64,000 nucleotides of DNA, taken from SB11 sp037968475 (lineage in GTDB: Bacteria; Bacteroidota; Bacteroidia; UBA8524). Position numbers and translations under genes: made by a program. Under the pieces are notes generated by a model. That model saw only the letters and a list, made by a program, of their open reading frames with translations. It did no database searches and was not told the DNA's origin. Where the stretch lies: contig JBBKVO010000044.1 in NCBI GenBank assembly GCA_037968475.1, positions 1 through 64,000 of the forward strand, read 5' to 3'. Below, in pieces: positions 18,589 through 25,595 of this stretch (the first letter of the stretch is position 1; the number at the start of each line of letters is the position of its first letter).

Positions 18589-18711
18589 TTAGTCTTTCTT
18601 AATGGTTTTGCCTTTAGCGTTTTTTTGCTTGTGAGGCTTGTGAGGGCGAGAGTTACCGTATGAACCCATTATTATTTTACCCTTTTTTGTTCTTTTATCA
18701 CCTTTACCCAT
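18589..18711 (-). CDS. 30S ribosomal protein THX (bTHX)
   Basis: This 40-aa, strongly basic peptide starts MGKGDKRTKKGKIIMGSYGN. It matches the Thx family (GKGDxxTxxGKIxxGSYGxxRP) known from Thermus and common in Bacteroidota, where it binds at the top of the 30S head. I placed the start at the MGKGDK methionine rather than the longer upstream reading (18774), because the upstream 21 residues are absent from the family. The tail is Lys-rich (HKPHKQKNAKGKTIKKD), slightly longer than the 26-residue Thermus protein. It is easily missed by gene finders because of its size. Confidence 0.88.
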   Translation of the reverse strand: MGKGDKRTKKGKIIMGSYGNSRPHKPHKQKNAKGKTIKKD

Positions 18712-18846
18712 GGTATTATCGTGTTTAAATTTTTTAATGACTGCAAAGATGGTGATTTTATCAATAAACATCAAGTGCTATTTACACTATACATCTTATA
18801 CAAGCCATTTATTTTTCTTAAACTTGTGCCATAAACAATAAAAGCA

Positions 18847-19659
18847 ATGGCTAATAATTTATTGAAAGGAAAGCGCGGGATAATCTTTGGCGCATTAGAC
18901 GACAAATCAATAGCTTGGAAGGTAGCTGAACGTTGCCACGAAGAAGGAGCTATATTTACACTAACTAACGCCCCAATAGCCCTACGTATGGGTACTATTA
19001 ACGGCTTGGCTGAGAAAACAGGCTCTAAGGTAATTGGTGCTGATGTTACTTTGGTTGAAGATTTAGAGAAACTGGTTGATGAATCACAAGAGATATTGGG
19101 TGGTAAGCTTGATTTTGTGTTGCACTCGGTAGGTATGTCTTTAAACATACGCAAGGGCAAAACGTATACTGATTTGAATTACGATTTTATGCATAAAACT
19201 ATGGATATATCGTCAATATCATTTCACCGTTTAATGCAAACCTTATACAAAAAAGATGCAATGAACGAGTGGGGAAGTATTTTGGCGCTTACCTATATAG
19301 CTGCTCAGCGCACATTTCCTGATTACAGCGAGATGGCTGATGCTAAGGCATTGCTTGAGTCGTTTGCCCGTAGTTTTGGCTACCATTTTGGTAAAGCCAA
19401 AAAAGTAAGGGTTAATACCATTTCGCAATCGCCAACACTAACTACAGCAGGGCAAGGCGTAAAAGGTATGGATGCCTTTTTTGAGTACGCTGAAAAAATA
19501 TCGCCACTAGGCAACGCGCCCTCAGAAGCTTGTGCCGAATATTGTGTAAGTATGTTTAGCGATTTAACCCGATACGTTACTCAACAAAATCTTTTCCACG
19601 ATGGTGGTTTCTCTTTTACAGGAGTGAGCCAAGAAGTTGTTGAGGGCTTTGGTAAATAA
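18847..19659 (+). CDS. fabI: Enoyl-[acyl-carrier-protein] reductase (NADH)
   Basis: This 270-aa SDR-type FabI catalyses the last reduction of each type II fatty-acid elongation cycle. It has a Rossmann start (GIIFGALDDKSIAWKVA) and the catalytic set Tyr150, Tyr160, Lys167 (Y160-x6-K167), which aligns with Tyr146/Tyr156/Lys163 of E. coli FabI by a constant offset of four. The SPTLTTAGQGVKG substrate loop and FHDGGFSFTG C-terminus are also typical. It is transcribed alone and followed by a strong hairpin. Confidence 0.96.
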   Translation: MANNLLKGKRGIIFGALDDKSIAWKVAERCHEEGAIFTLTNAPIALRMGTINGLAEKTGSKVIGADVTLVEDLEKLVDESQEILGGKLDFVLHSVGMSLNIRKGKTYTDLNYDFMHKTMDISSISFHRLMQTLYKKDAMNEWGSILALTYIAAQRTFPDYSEMADAKALLESFARSFGYHFGKAKKVRVNTISQSPTLTTAGQGVKGMDAFFEYAEKISPLGNAPSEACAEYCVSMFSDLTRYVTQQNLFHDGGFSFTGVSQEVVEGFGK

Positions 19660-19699
19660 TGTGTGAAAGTAATAGGATTTGAAATCCTATTTTATCCGA

Positions 19700-19744
19700 A
19701 TTATAACGCAAAAGAGGACTTAAAGCCCTCTTTTGCGTTATAAT
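19700..19744. terminator. Strong terminator after fabI
   Basis: Two perfect 18-base arms (19700-19717 and 19727-19744; core AACGCAAAAGAGG/CCTCTTTTGCGTT) are separated by nine bases. It lies between convergent fabI and msrA. The terminal A/T tracts make it usable from both sides. Confidence 0.85.
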
Positions 19745-19815
19745 TATAAAAGGCGGTTGGTTGTTTTTAACCTGCCGCAGGTATAGAAAAGCAAAATCTA
19801 CTTTTCGCTAATTTC

Positions 19816-20523
19816 TTATTGCGATTGCTGTTTGCTCAATTTATCCTTAAATACTTTTTTAAACTTATCTACTTTAGGTTGTATTACAATACGGCAATAA
19901 GGTTCGCTACCGTTTTGGTTGTAGTAGTTTTGGTGGTAATCATCTGCCTTATAAAAAGAAGCATACGGAGTTACTTCTGTAACAATAGGGTTAGGGTAGG
20001 CTTTGGCCTCGTTTAGTTTTTGTTTATATTCTTCAGCAGTTTTACGTTGCTCATCGCTATGATAAAATATTGCTGAGCGGTATTGAGTACCTATATCAGC
20101 ACCTTGTTGGTTTAAGGTTGTTGGGTCATGCGTTGTCCAAAACACCTCAAGCAATTCATCAAAACTTAATATTTTAGGGTCGTATACTATTTGGCAAACC
20201 TCTGCATGACCTGTGCGTCCGCTACATACTTCGCGATAAGTAGGGTTGCTAATGCCGCCCCCACTATAACCACTAGCTACGCTTATTACCCCATTCAAAT
20301 CCTGAAAAATGGCTTCTACGCACCAAAAGCAGCCTGCACCAAGTGTGGCAGTATCGTAATGTGTTGTTGTATCACTCATATTGGCTTTATTTTTTTCTTT
20401 GGCAGTAGTAAATATTACTTTATTTGTGGCACTGCTATCAACAGCATCAACTTGTGTTTTGGTTTGGCACGAGGCAGCACTGCCTAGTAAAAACACAAAA
20501 ACTAAAACAATGTTTAACTTCAT
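19816..20523 (-). CDS. msrA: Lipoprotein peptide methionine-S-sulfoxide reductase MsrA
   Basis: This 235-aa MsrA reduces S-methionine sulfoxide in damaged proteins. The catalytic motif GCFWC is at residues 64-68 (Cys65 nucleophile), with GYSGG, YHQNYY and a C-terminal domain following. Unlike the cytosolic enzyme, it begins with a lipoprotein signal (GSAASC, Cys19) and a polar linker of about 40 residues, so it should repair envelope proteins from a membrane anchor. No fused MsrB domain is present, and resolving cysteines after the active site are not obvious apart from Cys68. It is followed upstream by a VOC protein gene 5 bases away. Confidence 0.94.
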   Translation of the reverse strand: MKLNIVLVFVFLLGSAASCQTKTQVDAVDSSATNKVIFTTAKEKNKANMSDTTTHYDTATLGAGCFWCVEAIFQDLNGVISVASGYSGGGISNPTYREVCSGRTGHAEVCQIVYDPKILSFDELLEVFWTTHDPTTLNQQGADIGTQYRSAIFYHSDEQRKTAEEYKQKLNEAKAYPNPIVTEVTPYASFYKADDYHQNYYNQNGSEPYCRIVIQPKVDKFKKVFKDKLSKQQSQ

Positions 20524-20528
20524 ACCTA

Positions 20529-20915
20529 TTATTTATCAATAGGCTTGCCAAAAGTTATTATGTAGCCATTATTATCGTGTATGGCAAACTCACGCATACC
20601 GTATTTAAAATTTTCGATAGGATAAACCACTTTCGCTTTGTCTTTTACATATTTCCAAACGGTGTCAACATCGTTGGTATATATATTTATCTGCCCCGTA
20701 AGTTTTGGTTCTTTATCCGCTTTTTGCACACGTGGTTCAGCAAAAATTAGCCATACATTATCACGTTTCAGCATAGCCCAAAATGGCCTGCCTTTGTTTT
20801 CCATTTTGCCATCAACAGTAAAACCCAATGTATCAACATAAAAAGAAAGTGTTGCAGCTATGTCCCATGTTTCAAGGGCAGGTACTAATCCTGTATATTT
20901 TACCGGAGAATTCAT
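20529..20915 (-). CDS. VOC / glyoxalase-like family protein
   Basis: This 128-aa protein has a single vicinal-oxygen-chelate domain: two betaalphabetabetabeta halves (ATLSFYVDTLGFTV ... MLKRDNVWLIFAEPR; then INIYTNDVDTVWKYVKD ... MREFAIHDNNGYIITFGKP). Family members include dioxygenases, isomerases and bleomycin-type binding proteins. The substrate cannot be assigned. It is the probable first gene of a two-gene unit with msrA. A consensus TACATTTG element (20927-20920, minus strand) ends four bases before ATG. Confidence 0.8.
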   Translation of the reverse strand: MNSPVKYTGLVPALETWDIAATLSFYVDTLGFTVDGKMENKGRPFWAMLKRDNVWLIFAEPRVQKADKEPKLTGQINIYTNDVDTVWKYVKDKAKVVYPIENFKYGMREFAIHDNNGYIITFGKPIDK

Positions 20916-20919
20916 AAAA

Positions 20920-20927
20920 CAAATGTA
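20920..20927 (-). promoter_or_regulatory. -7 element of VOC-msrA unit
   Basis: TACATTTG on the minus strand is an exact TAnnTTTG match ending four bases before the VOC start codon, predicting a leaderless mRNA. Confidence 0.5.
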
Positions 20928-20992
20928 AGTTTAAATGTTTTAAATGATAATGAGCAATATAATATACTGATAGAAGTGTTGTTTATTAAGGA

Positions 20993-21865
20993 TTAAAAGC
21001 CTTGAATACGGGCTTTTAATTTCTTTAAAGTGTCCGTTAATCCTTCAATAGGTTCGGGGGTAACACCTGTAAATGGTTTACCGCGTTTTAAATATTTAGT
21101 GCTTAATAAGCCGGGGGTGATACCCCATTTTTTTATAAAAGTTTTATAGCCATTGTTCTTTTTCACCCGCAAGGTAGATTTTGAACCAAAGTGATATACA
21201 CGACTGGCTCCAATACCTTTAAACAAGCGCACACCAGCGTGCCACAGTTTCATGCTAAAATCAGGGTCGCTATACATACCCGGTGAAAACTCAACACTAT
21301 ATCCACCCACTAAATCCCAAGTTGATATATGTACAATGTTTGGAGGCCATGTTGCCCCCATCCAGTCGTTAATAGTGTAGGTATTATACTCGTTTAATAA
21401 TTTTTCTTCTTCAAAGGCATCTAAAGTAGTACCGTAATCGTGTGGTGCTATTACACAGGGGTTAGCATGATAGTGTGCCTCAATCATGGTTGATGAAAAG
21501 AAAAACATGGTTGTACCCGCTTTTTCAATCTCATCCATTAAAACTTTATCCCAGTGGGGAAGAGCATACATATCATCGTTCATATACACTATATAATCAG
21601 TGTAAGCCAATGTGCGAGCAGCATTTAAGGCATAGCAAATGCCTATATTACTTTTGCTGTAACTGTAATCAATTTTTTCTTTTTCAAGCCACTCAATAGT
21701 ACCGTCGCTGCCTTCGTTTACATGAACTATTATTTGGTGTTTATAGGTAGAGTTTTTGTGTATACTTTCTATACACTTTTTAAGAAAAGGCAGGTTATTC
21801 CAACTGGGCAGCAGTATGCTAAATTTTTCTTGGCTGTGTTGAGTATGGCTATGGTAAGTAATCAT
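20993..21865 (-). CDS. Family 2 glycosyltransferase
   Basis: This 290-aa GT-A fold protein has the N-terminal FSILLPSWNNLPFLKKCIES motif for nucleotide-sugar binding and a DxD-like YMNDDMY motif at about residues 97-103. Its acceptor region includes GGYSVEFSPGMYSDPDFSMKLW, typical of GT2 sugar transferases. It is cytosolic or membrane-associated; the product is unknown (glycan, LPS or glycoprotein). ATG at 21865 is preferred over an upstream TTG (21910), because it begins next to the conserved domain and avoids overlap with the upstream DoxX-like gene. Confidence 0.85.
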   Translation of the reverse strand: MITYHSHTQHSQEKFSILLPSWNNLPFLKKCIESIHKNSTYKHQIIVHVNEGSDGTIEWLEKEKIDYSYSKSNIGICYALNAARTLAYTDYIVYMNDDMYALPHWDKVLMDEIEKAGTTMFFFSSTMIEAHYHANPCVIAPHDYGTTLDAFEEEKLLNEYNTYTINDWMGATWPPNIVHISTWDLVGGYSVEFSPGMYSDPDFSMKLWHAGVRLFKGIGASRVYHFGSKSTLRVKKNNGYKTFIKKWGITPGLLSTKYLKRGKPFTGVTPEPIEGLTDTLKKLKARIQGF

Positions 21866-21885
21866 TTGCTTTGGCAAAAATAACT

Positions 21886-22293
21886 TTATTTTTTTGTGGG
21901 ATAAATACAATACAAGGCAGCTAAAAACACAATGTTCTTCATTATGTATTGCCCAACAAGCGAAAAAGAAAAAGGAGGGTGAGAAAAGCTAATTGCAGGA
22001 AAAGCAAACAATGCTGAGAATGTGAAACAAAGGTGAACAAAAGCCATTATAATAGCAGGCTTAATCAATACATTAAAAACTAGCAAACCACCAATAATAA
22101 CTTCACCTACCGCTAAAATTTTTATAGATAGCCAAGGAGCAATAGCGCCAAAGGTGAGCATAGAGATGGTTTCAGTGGCTAAATCTTCGGCAGGGCTTTC
22201 TCCTTGGAAAAATTTTAAGGCTCCAAACCACATAAAAAGTATGCCAATACTTATACGTAGCAGAGCTATTTTGTTTGCAGTTAATGTTTGCAT
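21886..22293 (-). CDS. DoxX-like small membrane protein
   Basis: This 135-aa protein has four predicted TM helices. The first carries the LLRISIGILFMWFGALKFF pattern typical of DoxX/DUF417-type proteins, and polar motifs GESPAEDLA and HPPFSF lie between helices. Family functions are poorly defined (terminal-oxidase subunit-like or redox stress). ATG 22293 is chosen because a consensus TATGTTTG element (22321-22314, minus) lies just upstream and would exclude the longer readings at 22320 and 22341. Confidence 0.75.
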   Translation of the reverse strand: MQTLTANKIALLRISIGILFMWFGALKFFQGESPAEDLATETISMLTFGAIAPWLSIKILAVGEVIIGGLLVFNVLIKPAIIMAFVHLCFTFSALFAFPAISFSHPPFSFSLVGQYIMKNIVFLAALYCIYPTKK

Positions 22294-22313
22294 GTATGAA
22301 AATGAGATGGGCG

Positions 22314-22321
22314 CAAACATA
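22314..22321 (-). promoter_or_regulatory. -7 element of DoxX-like gene
   Basis: TATGTTTG on the minus strand matches TAnnTTTG. Predicted transcription begins around 22307, which supports the ATG at 22293. Confidence 0.45.
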
Positions 22322-22427
22322 CTAATCTTTATAAAGTACAAGGTAGTAGTTCGCTAACTTTTTAGTAAACAATTACATAATAGTTTTATAAATAGTAAAA
22401 AAAAATAAAAAAATACAAAACGAAGTT

Positions 22428-22435
22428 TATATTTG
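22428..22435 (+). promoter_or_regulatory. -7 element of RRM protein gene
   Basis: TATATTTG is an exact consensus match preceded by an A-rich stretch. The predicted leader is about 95 bases, unusually long for this window. That may point to post-transcriptional control such as cold regulation. Confidence 0.55.
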
Positions 22436-22535
22436 TATGTTTAGTTGGCGTTTCAGTCGACCTGTTTGTAAAATTCACTTTTTCAGTAGGCTGTCTCTTC
22501 TTCTAAAATTTTAAAGTTAATTAACAGCCAAAAAA

Positions 22536-22835
22536 ATGACAATTTACGTAGGTAACCTTAGCTATCAAGCCAGTGAGCAAGATTTAAGCAACCTTTTTTC
22601 ACCATACGGTGAAGTTTCATCAGTTAAAATAGTAAAAGACATGGAGACAGGCCGTTCACGCGGTTTTGCTTTTGTTGAAATGGAAGACGATTCTTCTGTA
22701 GACCGTGCTATTGAAGAATTACACGAAACAGAATTTTTAGATCGCACACTTATTGTAAACAAAGCTCGTCCAAAATCGAACAACGGTGGCGGCGGAGGAG
22801 GAGGATTTAACCGTGGCGGCGGTGGAAGATACTAA
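22536..22835 (+). CDS. RRM-domain RNA-binding protein
   Basis: This 99-aa protein consists of one RNA-recognition motif: RNP2 IYVGNL at residues 3-8 and RNP1 RGFAFVEM at about 43-50. A short Gly-rich tail (GGGGGGGFNRGGGGRY) follows, of the kind found in cyanobacterial and Bacteroidota cold-inducible Rbp proteins. It probably binds single-stranded RNA as a chaperone or stability factor. It is a single gene with its own long leader and strong terminator. Confidence 0.93.
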   Translation: MTIYVGNLSYQASEQDLSNLFSPYGEVSSVKIVKDMETGRSRGFAFVEMEDDSSVDRAIEELHETEFLDRTLIVNKARPKSNNGGGGGGGFNRGGGGRY

Positions 22836-22863
22836 TACCATATTAACACTTTGAAACCTTTAT

Positions 22864-22896
22864 AAAAAGCCCTTGCACATTGTGCAAGGGCTTTTT
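22864..22896. terminator. Terminator after RRM gene
   Basis: AAAAAGCCCTTGCACA (22864-22879) and TGTGCAAGGGCTTTTT (22881-22896) are perfect 16-base arms, followed by TATATTTTG. This is a very stable intrinsic terminator. Confidence 0.9.
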
Positions 22897-23221
22897 ATAT
22901 TTTGTCTCGTTCTAAAAACCATATTAGCCCCCCTTTGGTATAGGGTGCTGTTTGATGATGGAATGAAAAGGTAGATAAAGTTGAAGAGGAAAAGTAATAA
23001 AACGGAAATATTAAAAATAACTGAAGCCAACTCAATTTTTGGGTTGGCTTTTCACGTTTACACAAAAAGTATACACGTTCACACGCGTTTTATACACCCA
23101 CCTACAATAGCTGATAATGTTTACATGGTATAGTTGAATTTGCCCCTGCAAAACAAAAACAATGTTTTGTGGCGGATGCCGAAAAGCCCAAAAGAGTAGG
23201 CGGAAATTTAAGACTATCATT
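22897..23221. other. Intergenic region with hairpin and direct repeat
   Basis: This 325-base stretch has no convincing gene. A short hairpin (AGCCAAC 23025-23031 / GTTGGCT 23043-23049, followed by TTTT) may be a second terminator. CACGTTTACAC (23053-23063) and CACGTTCACAC (23074-23084) form a direct repeat 21 bases apart, ahead of the T9SS gene at 23222. Nothing else is recognisable. Confidence 0.5.
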
Positions 23222-24997
23222 ATGAAACAAAATTTTATTAAAATCTTTCTTCTTATCAGTTTCATTTCAACAATCAGTATTTCTGAGGCTCAATTTTGGC
23301 AGCCTTTGATTGTAAACCCTACTACAGCACCTCCTAACAATGGTGGTTTTGGTGCCGCCGGCCCCTTGCCTACTACTTTATTACGTGTAAATGAAGGCTC
23401 AGTATTATTTGATGGATATACCGGCACCACCCCTGTATTTGGGTTTGGCCGTAGGTTGATGTGGATTCCTGAATCAGGCTCTTTCAGAGCAGGTGGTGTA
23501 AGTAGTACCCAATGGGATATTATTGGAACAAACTCATTTGCCGGTGGTTTTGATACAAGAGCGGAGGGTGTTAACTCTACTGCTTTTGGAGGTGGTTCAG
23601 CGGCTTTAGGGTTTGGCAGTTTTGCAGTAGGTAATACTGCTACAGCTTCGGCAGATGGTACTGTTGCGTTAGGAACTATGGCAATGGCTTCTGGACAAGA
23701 TGCAGCAGCAATAGGCTATAATGCACTGGCTTCAGGCAACTCATCGTATGCAATAGGGGCTTTTTCTCATGCAATAAACTTTAATGCTTTGTCTTTGGGA
23801 CATGATAATACTTCGAGCGGGCAAGGATCTGTAACTTTGGGGGCATTTGCCACAGCCACAGCAGATCACTCTATGCTTATTGGTGCATCAACGGCTACTA
23901 CACCTATGACCAATTCAAATCCTTTTTCACTGTGGATGGGTTTTGAAAGTGATACTCCCACGCTGTATGTAGGCCCGGGGCAAGGTTCTGGTACTTTTGG
24001 TAACGTAGGTATAGGTACTTCAAGTCCTACAGCCCCTTTACATGTTTTTGCCCACTCGTCAGATGCGGCAACTTTTATTCCTGATGGTGCACTGGGTACC
24101 AATCCTTCTGTACATATAGGTGATCCTTTTGGCTATCCCGGTATGTTTATGGTTCGTAATGGAAACAGGGGAGATATACGTTACAGTGGTGATGCTGTTG
24201 AGTTTGCAGCAGGTACAGGAACAAGCGGGCGAGGTGCAATGTTAAGGCTTACCAATGGGAATGCGCTAGAACTGTCTAACGGTAATTATACCGATATGGA
24301 TTTAGGTGGTGGTGGTCTTACAGGAGCATCTATTAATAATTTAGGTGAACTTATCCGTACCCCATCGGACATACGTTTGAAAGAAAGTGTAGTGGAATTG
24401 AGCGATAACCTTGCTAAAATAAAGTTGTTGCGCCCAGTTTCGTATAACTTTATCGACAAAAATAAATACGGTATTGGTCGTACCATAGGATTTATTGCCC
24501 AAGAGGTAGAGCAAATATTACCTGAAGTGGTAAAACAATCTGCCGATGATTTTCATTTACGTAGCCTTAATTATGTTGAAATAATACCTGTATTAACAGG
24601 AGCAATTCAAGAACAAGCTAAAATTATTGAAGACCAAAATACGTTGATTGCAGACTTGCTGAAAAGAGTTGAAGCTCTTGAAACAGCTTCAGCTAAAAAT
24701 CAAAGTAATCAAAAATTATCTGCAAATTCTGATGGAGCATATCTTAAACAAAATGTACCCAACCCATCGGCACAAAGCACAGTAATTAAGTTTTACTTGC
24801 CTAGTAATGTTGCATCGGCAAATATTAATTTTTATGATATGAACGGTAAAGAGATTAAATCAATAACTATTAATACTCGTGGCGAGGAAGCCAGTGTAAC
24901 CATTAATGCCGGTGAATTAACCGCAGGTATGTATATGTATTCTTTAATTGCCGACGGTAAAGAAATAGATACCAAAAAAATGATTATTACCCAATAG
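23222..24997 (+). CDS. Secreted head-repeat protein with S74 chaperone domain and T9SS type A sorting domain
   Basis: This 591-aa protein begins with a signal peptide (ends SISEAQ, about residue 23). A central region (about 115-230) has YadA-head-like repeats with alternating small residues (STAFGGGSAALGFGSFAVG, ALGTMAMASGQDAAAIG). Further on, SDIRLKESV at residue 382 starts a peptidase S74 / chaperone-of-endosialidase domain (GFIAQEVEQILPEVV). A short coiled coil (about 460-485) leads to a type A T9SS sorting domain of about 75 residues (VPNPSAQSTVIKFYLP ... ITQ). I used ATG 23222 because it opens the signal peptide. It likely forms a surface trimer. Confidence 0.88.
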   Translation: MKQNFIKIFLLISFISTISISEAQFWQPLIVNPTTAPPNNGGFGAAGPLPTTLLRVNEGSVLFDGYTGTTPVFGFGRRLMWIPESGSFRAGGVSSTQWDIIGTNSFAGGFDTRAEGVNSTAFGGGSAALGFGSFAVGNTATASADGTVALGTMAMASGQDAAAIGYNALASGNSSYAIGAFSHAINFNALSLGHDNTSSGQGSVTLGAFATATADHSMLIGASTATTPMTNSNPFSLWMGFESDTPTLYVGPGQGSGTFGNVGIGTSSPTAPLHVFAHSSDAATFIPDGALGTNPSVHIGDPFGYPGMFMVRNGNRGDIRYSGDAVEFAAGTGTSGRGAMLRLTNGNALELSNGNYTDMDLGGGGLTGASINNLGELIRTPSDIRLKESVVELSDNLAKIKLLRPVSYNFIDKNKYGIGRTIGFIAQEVEQILPEVVKQSADDFHLRSLNYVEIIPVLTGAIQEQAKIIEDQNTLIADLLKRVEALETASAKNQSNQKLSANSDGAYLKQNVPNPSAQSTVIKFYLPSNVASANINFYDMNGKEIKSITINTRGEEASVTINAGELTAGMYMYSLIADGKEIDTKKMIITQ

Positions 24998-25026
24998 TAT
25001 ATTAACAATATACCAATTGTAATTTG

Positions 25027-25054
25027 AAGACTGCCTTATAACTAAGGCAGTCTT
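25027..25054. terminator. Terminator after S74/T9SS gene
   Basis: AAGACTGCCTTA (25027-25038) pairs perfectly with TAAGGCAGTCTT (25043-25054), followed by TTTTGTTT. Confidence 0.88.
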
Positions 25055-25079
25055 TTTTGTTTAACGTGAGTTGGCTCGA

Positions 25080-25192
25080 CGTTCCTTCAAGCGTCCACGC
25101 TTGAAGTTTATTATTGTTCGAGTCCACTCGAAATCTTGTTTGTAGCGGAACGCTACCATTTACTATCTCGAAGCGAGGACGCTTCGAGGAAC
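25080..25192. repeat. Cluster of four hairpins, REP/BIME-like intergenic element
   Basis: Four consecutive palindromes occur: TTCAAGCGT-CC-ACGCTTGAA (25086-25105), TTCGAGT-CC-ACTCGAA (25117-25132), GTAGCG-GAA-CGCTAC (25142-25156) and CTCGAAGCG-AGGA-CGCTTCGAG (25167-25188). The first and last are related copies in inverted orientation, each with CGTTCCT on its outer side. The whole is an inverted unit enclosing the two inner hairpins. No ORF here is credible. The remaining bases up to the oxidase promoter (25193-25470) show only the short repeat at 25302. Confidence 0.75.
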
Positions 25193-25301
25193 GGGGGTCG
25201 CTCATTATCACACACAAGCCCTACAAGAAGGGAAGCCACGCCACTGCCCTTTAGTTTTACATATTTTGTAATACGGCACTGTATTGTCCCACTTGTGGGC
25301 T

Positions 25302-25325
25302 GTCATCCTGAGCGAAGTCGAAGGG
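25302..25325. repeat. GTCATCCTGAGCGAAGTCGAAGG-type short intergenic repeat
   Basis: GTCATCCTGAGCGAAGTCG followed by AAGGG is a dispersed short repeat that I recognise from many Bacteroidota intergenic regions. A sister copy with CTTGTCG in the middle is at 30971-30994. Confidence 0.7.
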
Positions 25326-25478
25326 TTATGTGCAGATAAGGAGGGACTGAGGGGGGTAGAAGTTGCCTATTGATTTTATGCTTTTCTTAATCCGAACTCA
25401 CGTTTGTTCATTAAAAGCCATCTTTTTTGCCTCACAAATTCTGTGCTTTTTATATACACTTCTAGTTGTTCTTAAAAC

Positions 25479-25514
25479 ATGATAAAAGTCATAAAGCTAC
25501 TTGACTGCTATCAT
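25479..25514 (+). promoter_or_regulatory. Two tandem CRP/FNR-type sites upstream of ccoNO
   Basis: ATGATAAAAGTCAT (25479-25492) and TTGACTGCTATCAT (25501-25514) both contain TGA-N6-TCA, the core of CRP/FNR binding sites, centred exactly 22 bases apart (two helical turns). The second resembles the FNR box TTGAT-N4-ATCAA at eight of ten positions. A TTTTG -7-like element follows at 25540-25544, which would put the second site about 43 bases upstream of transcription start, a class II activator position. Confidence 0.6.
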
Positions 25515-25595
25515 ATTAATCAGACAAAGGGAATATGACTTTTGCAATGCAATAGCGCACGCTATGCAATAACAACCTTAACCCTAATAAACTAT

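Noticed and set aside
23032..23265. 77-aa frame on the minus strand upstream of the S74/T9SS gene
   Set aside because: It overlaps the likely promoter region of 23222 and has no recognisable feature.
25136..25339. 67-aa frame across the hairpin cluster and the GTCATCC repeat
   Set aside because: It consists of repeat sequence and has no family signal.
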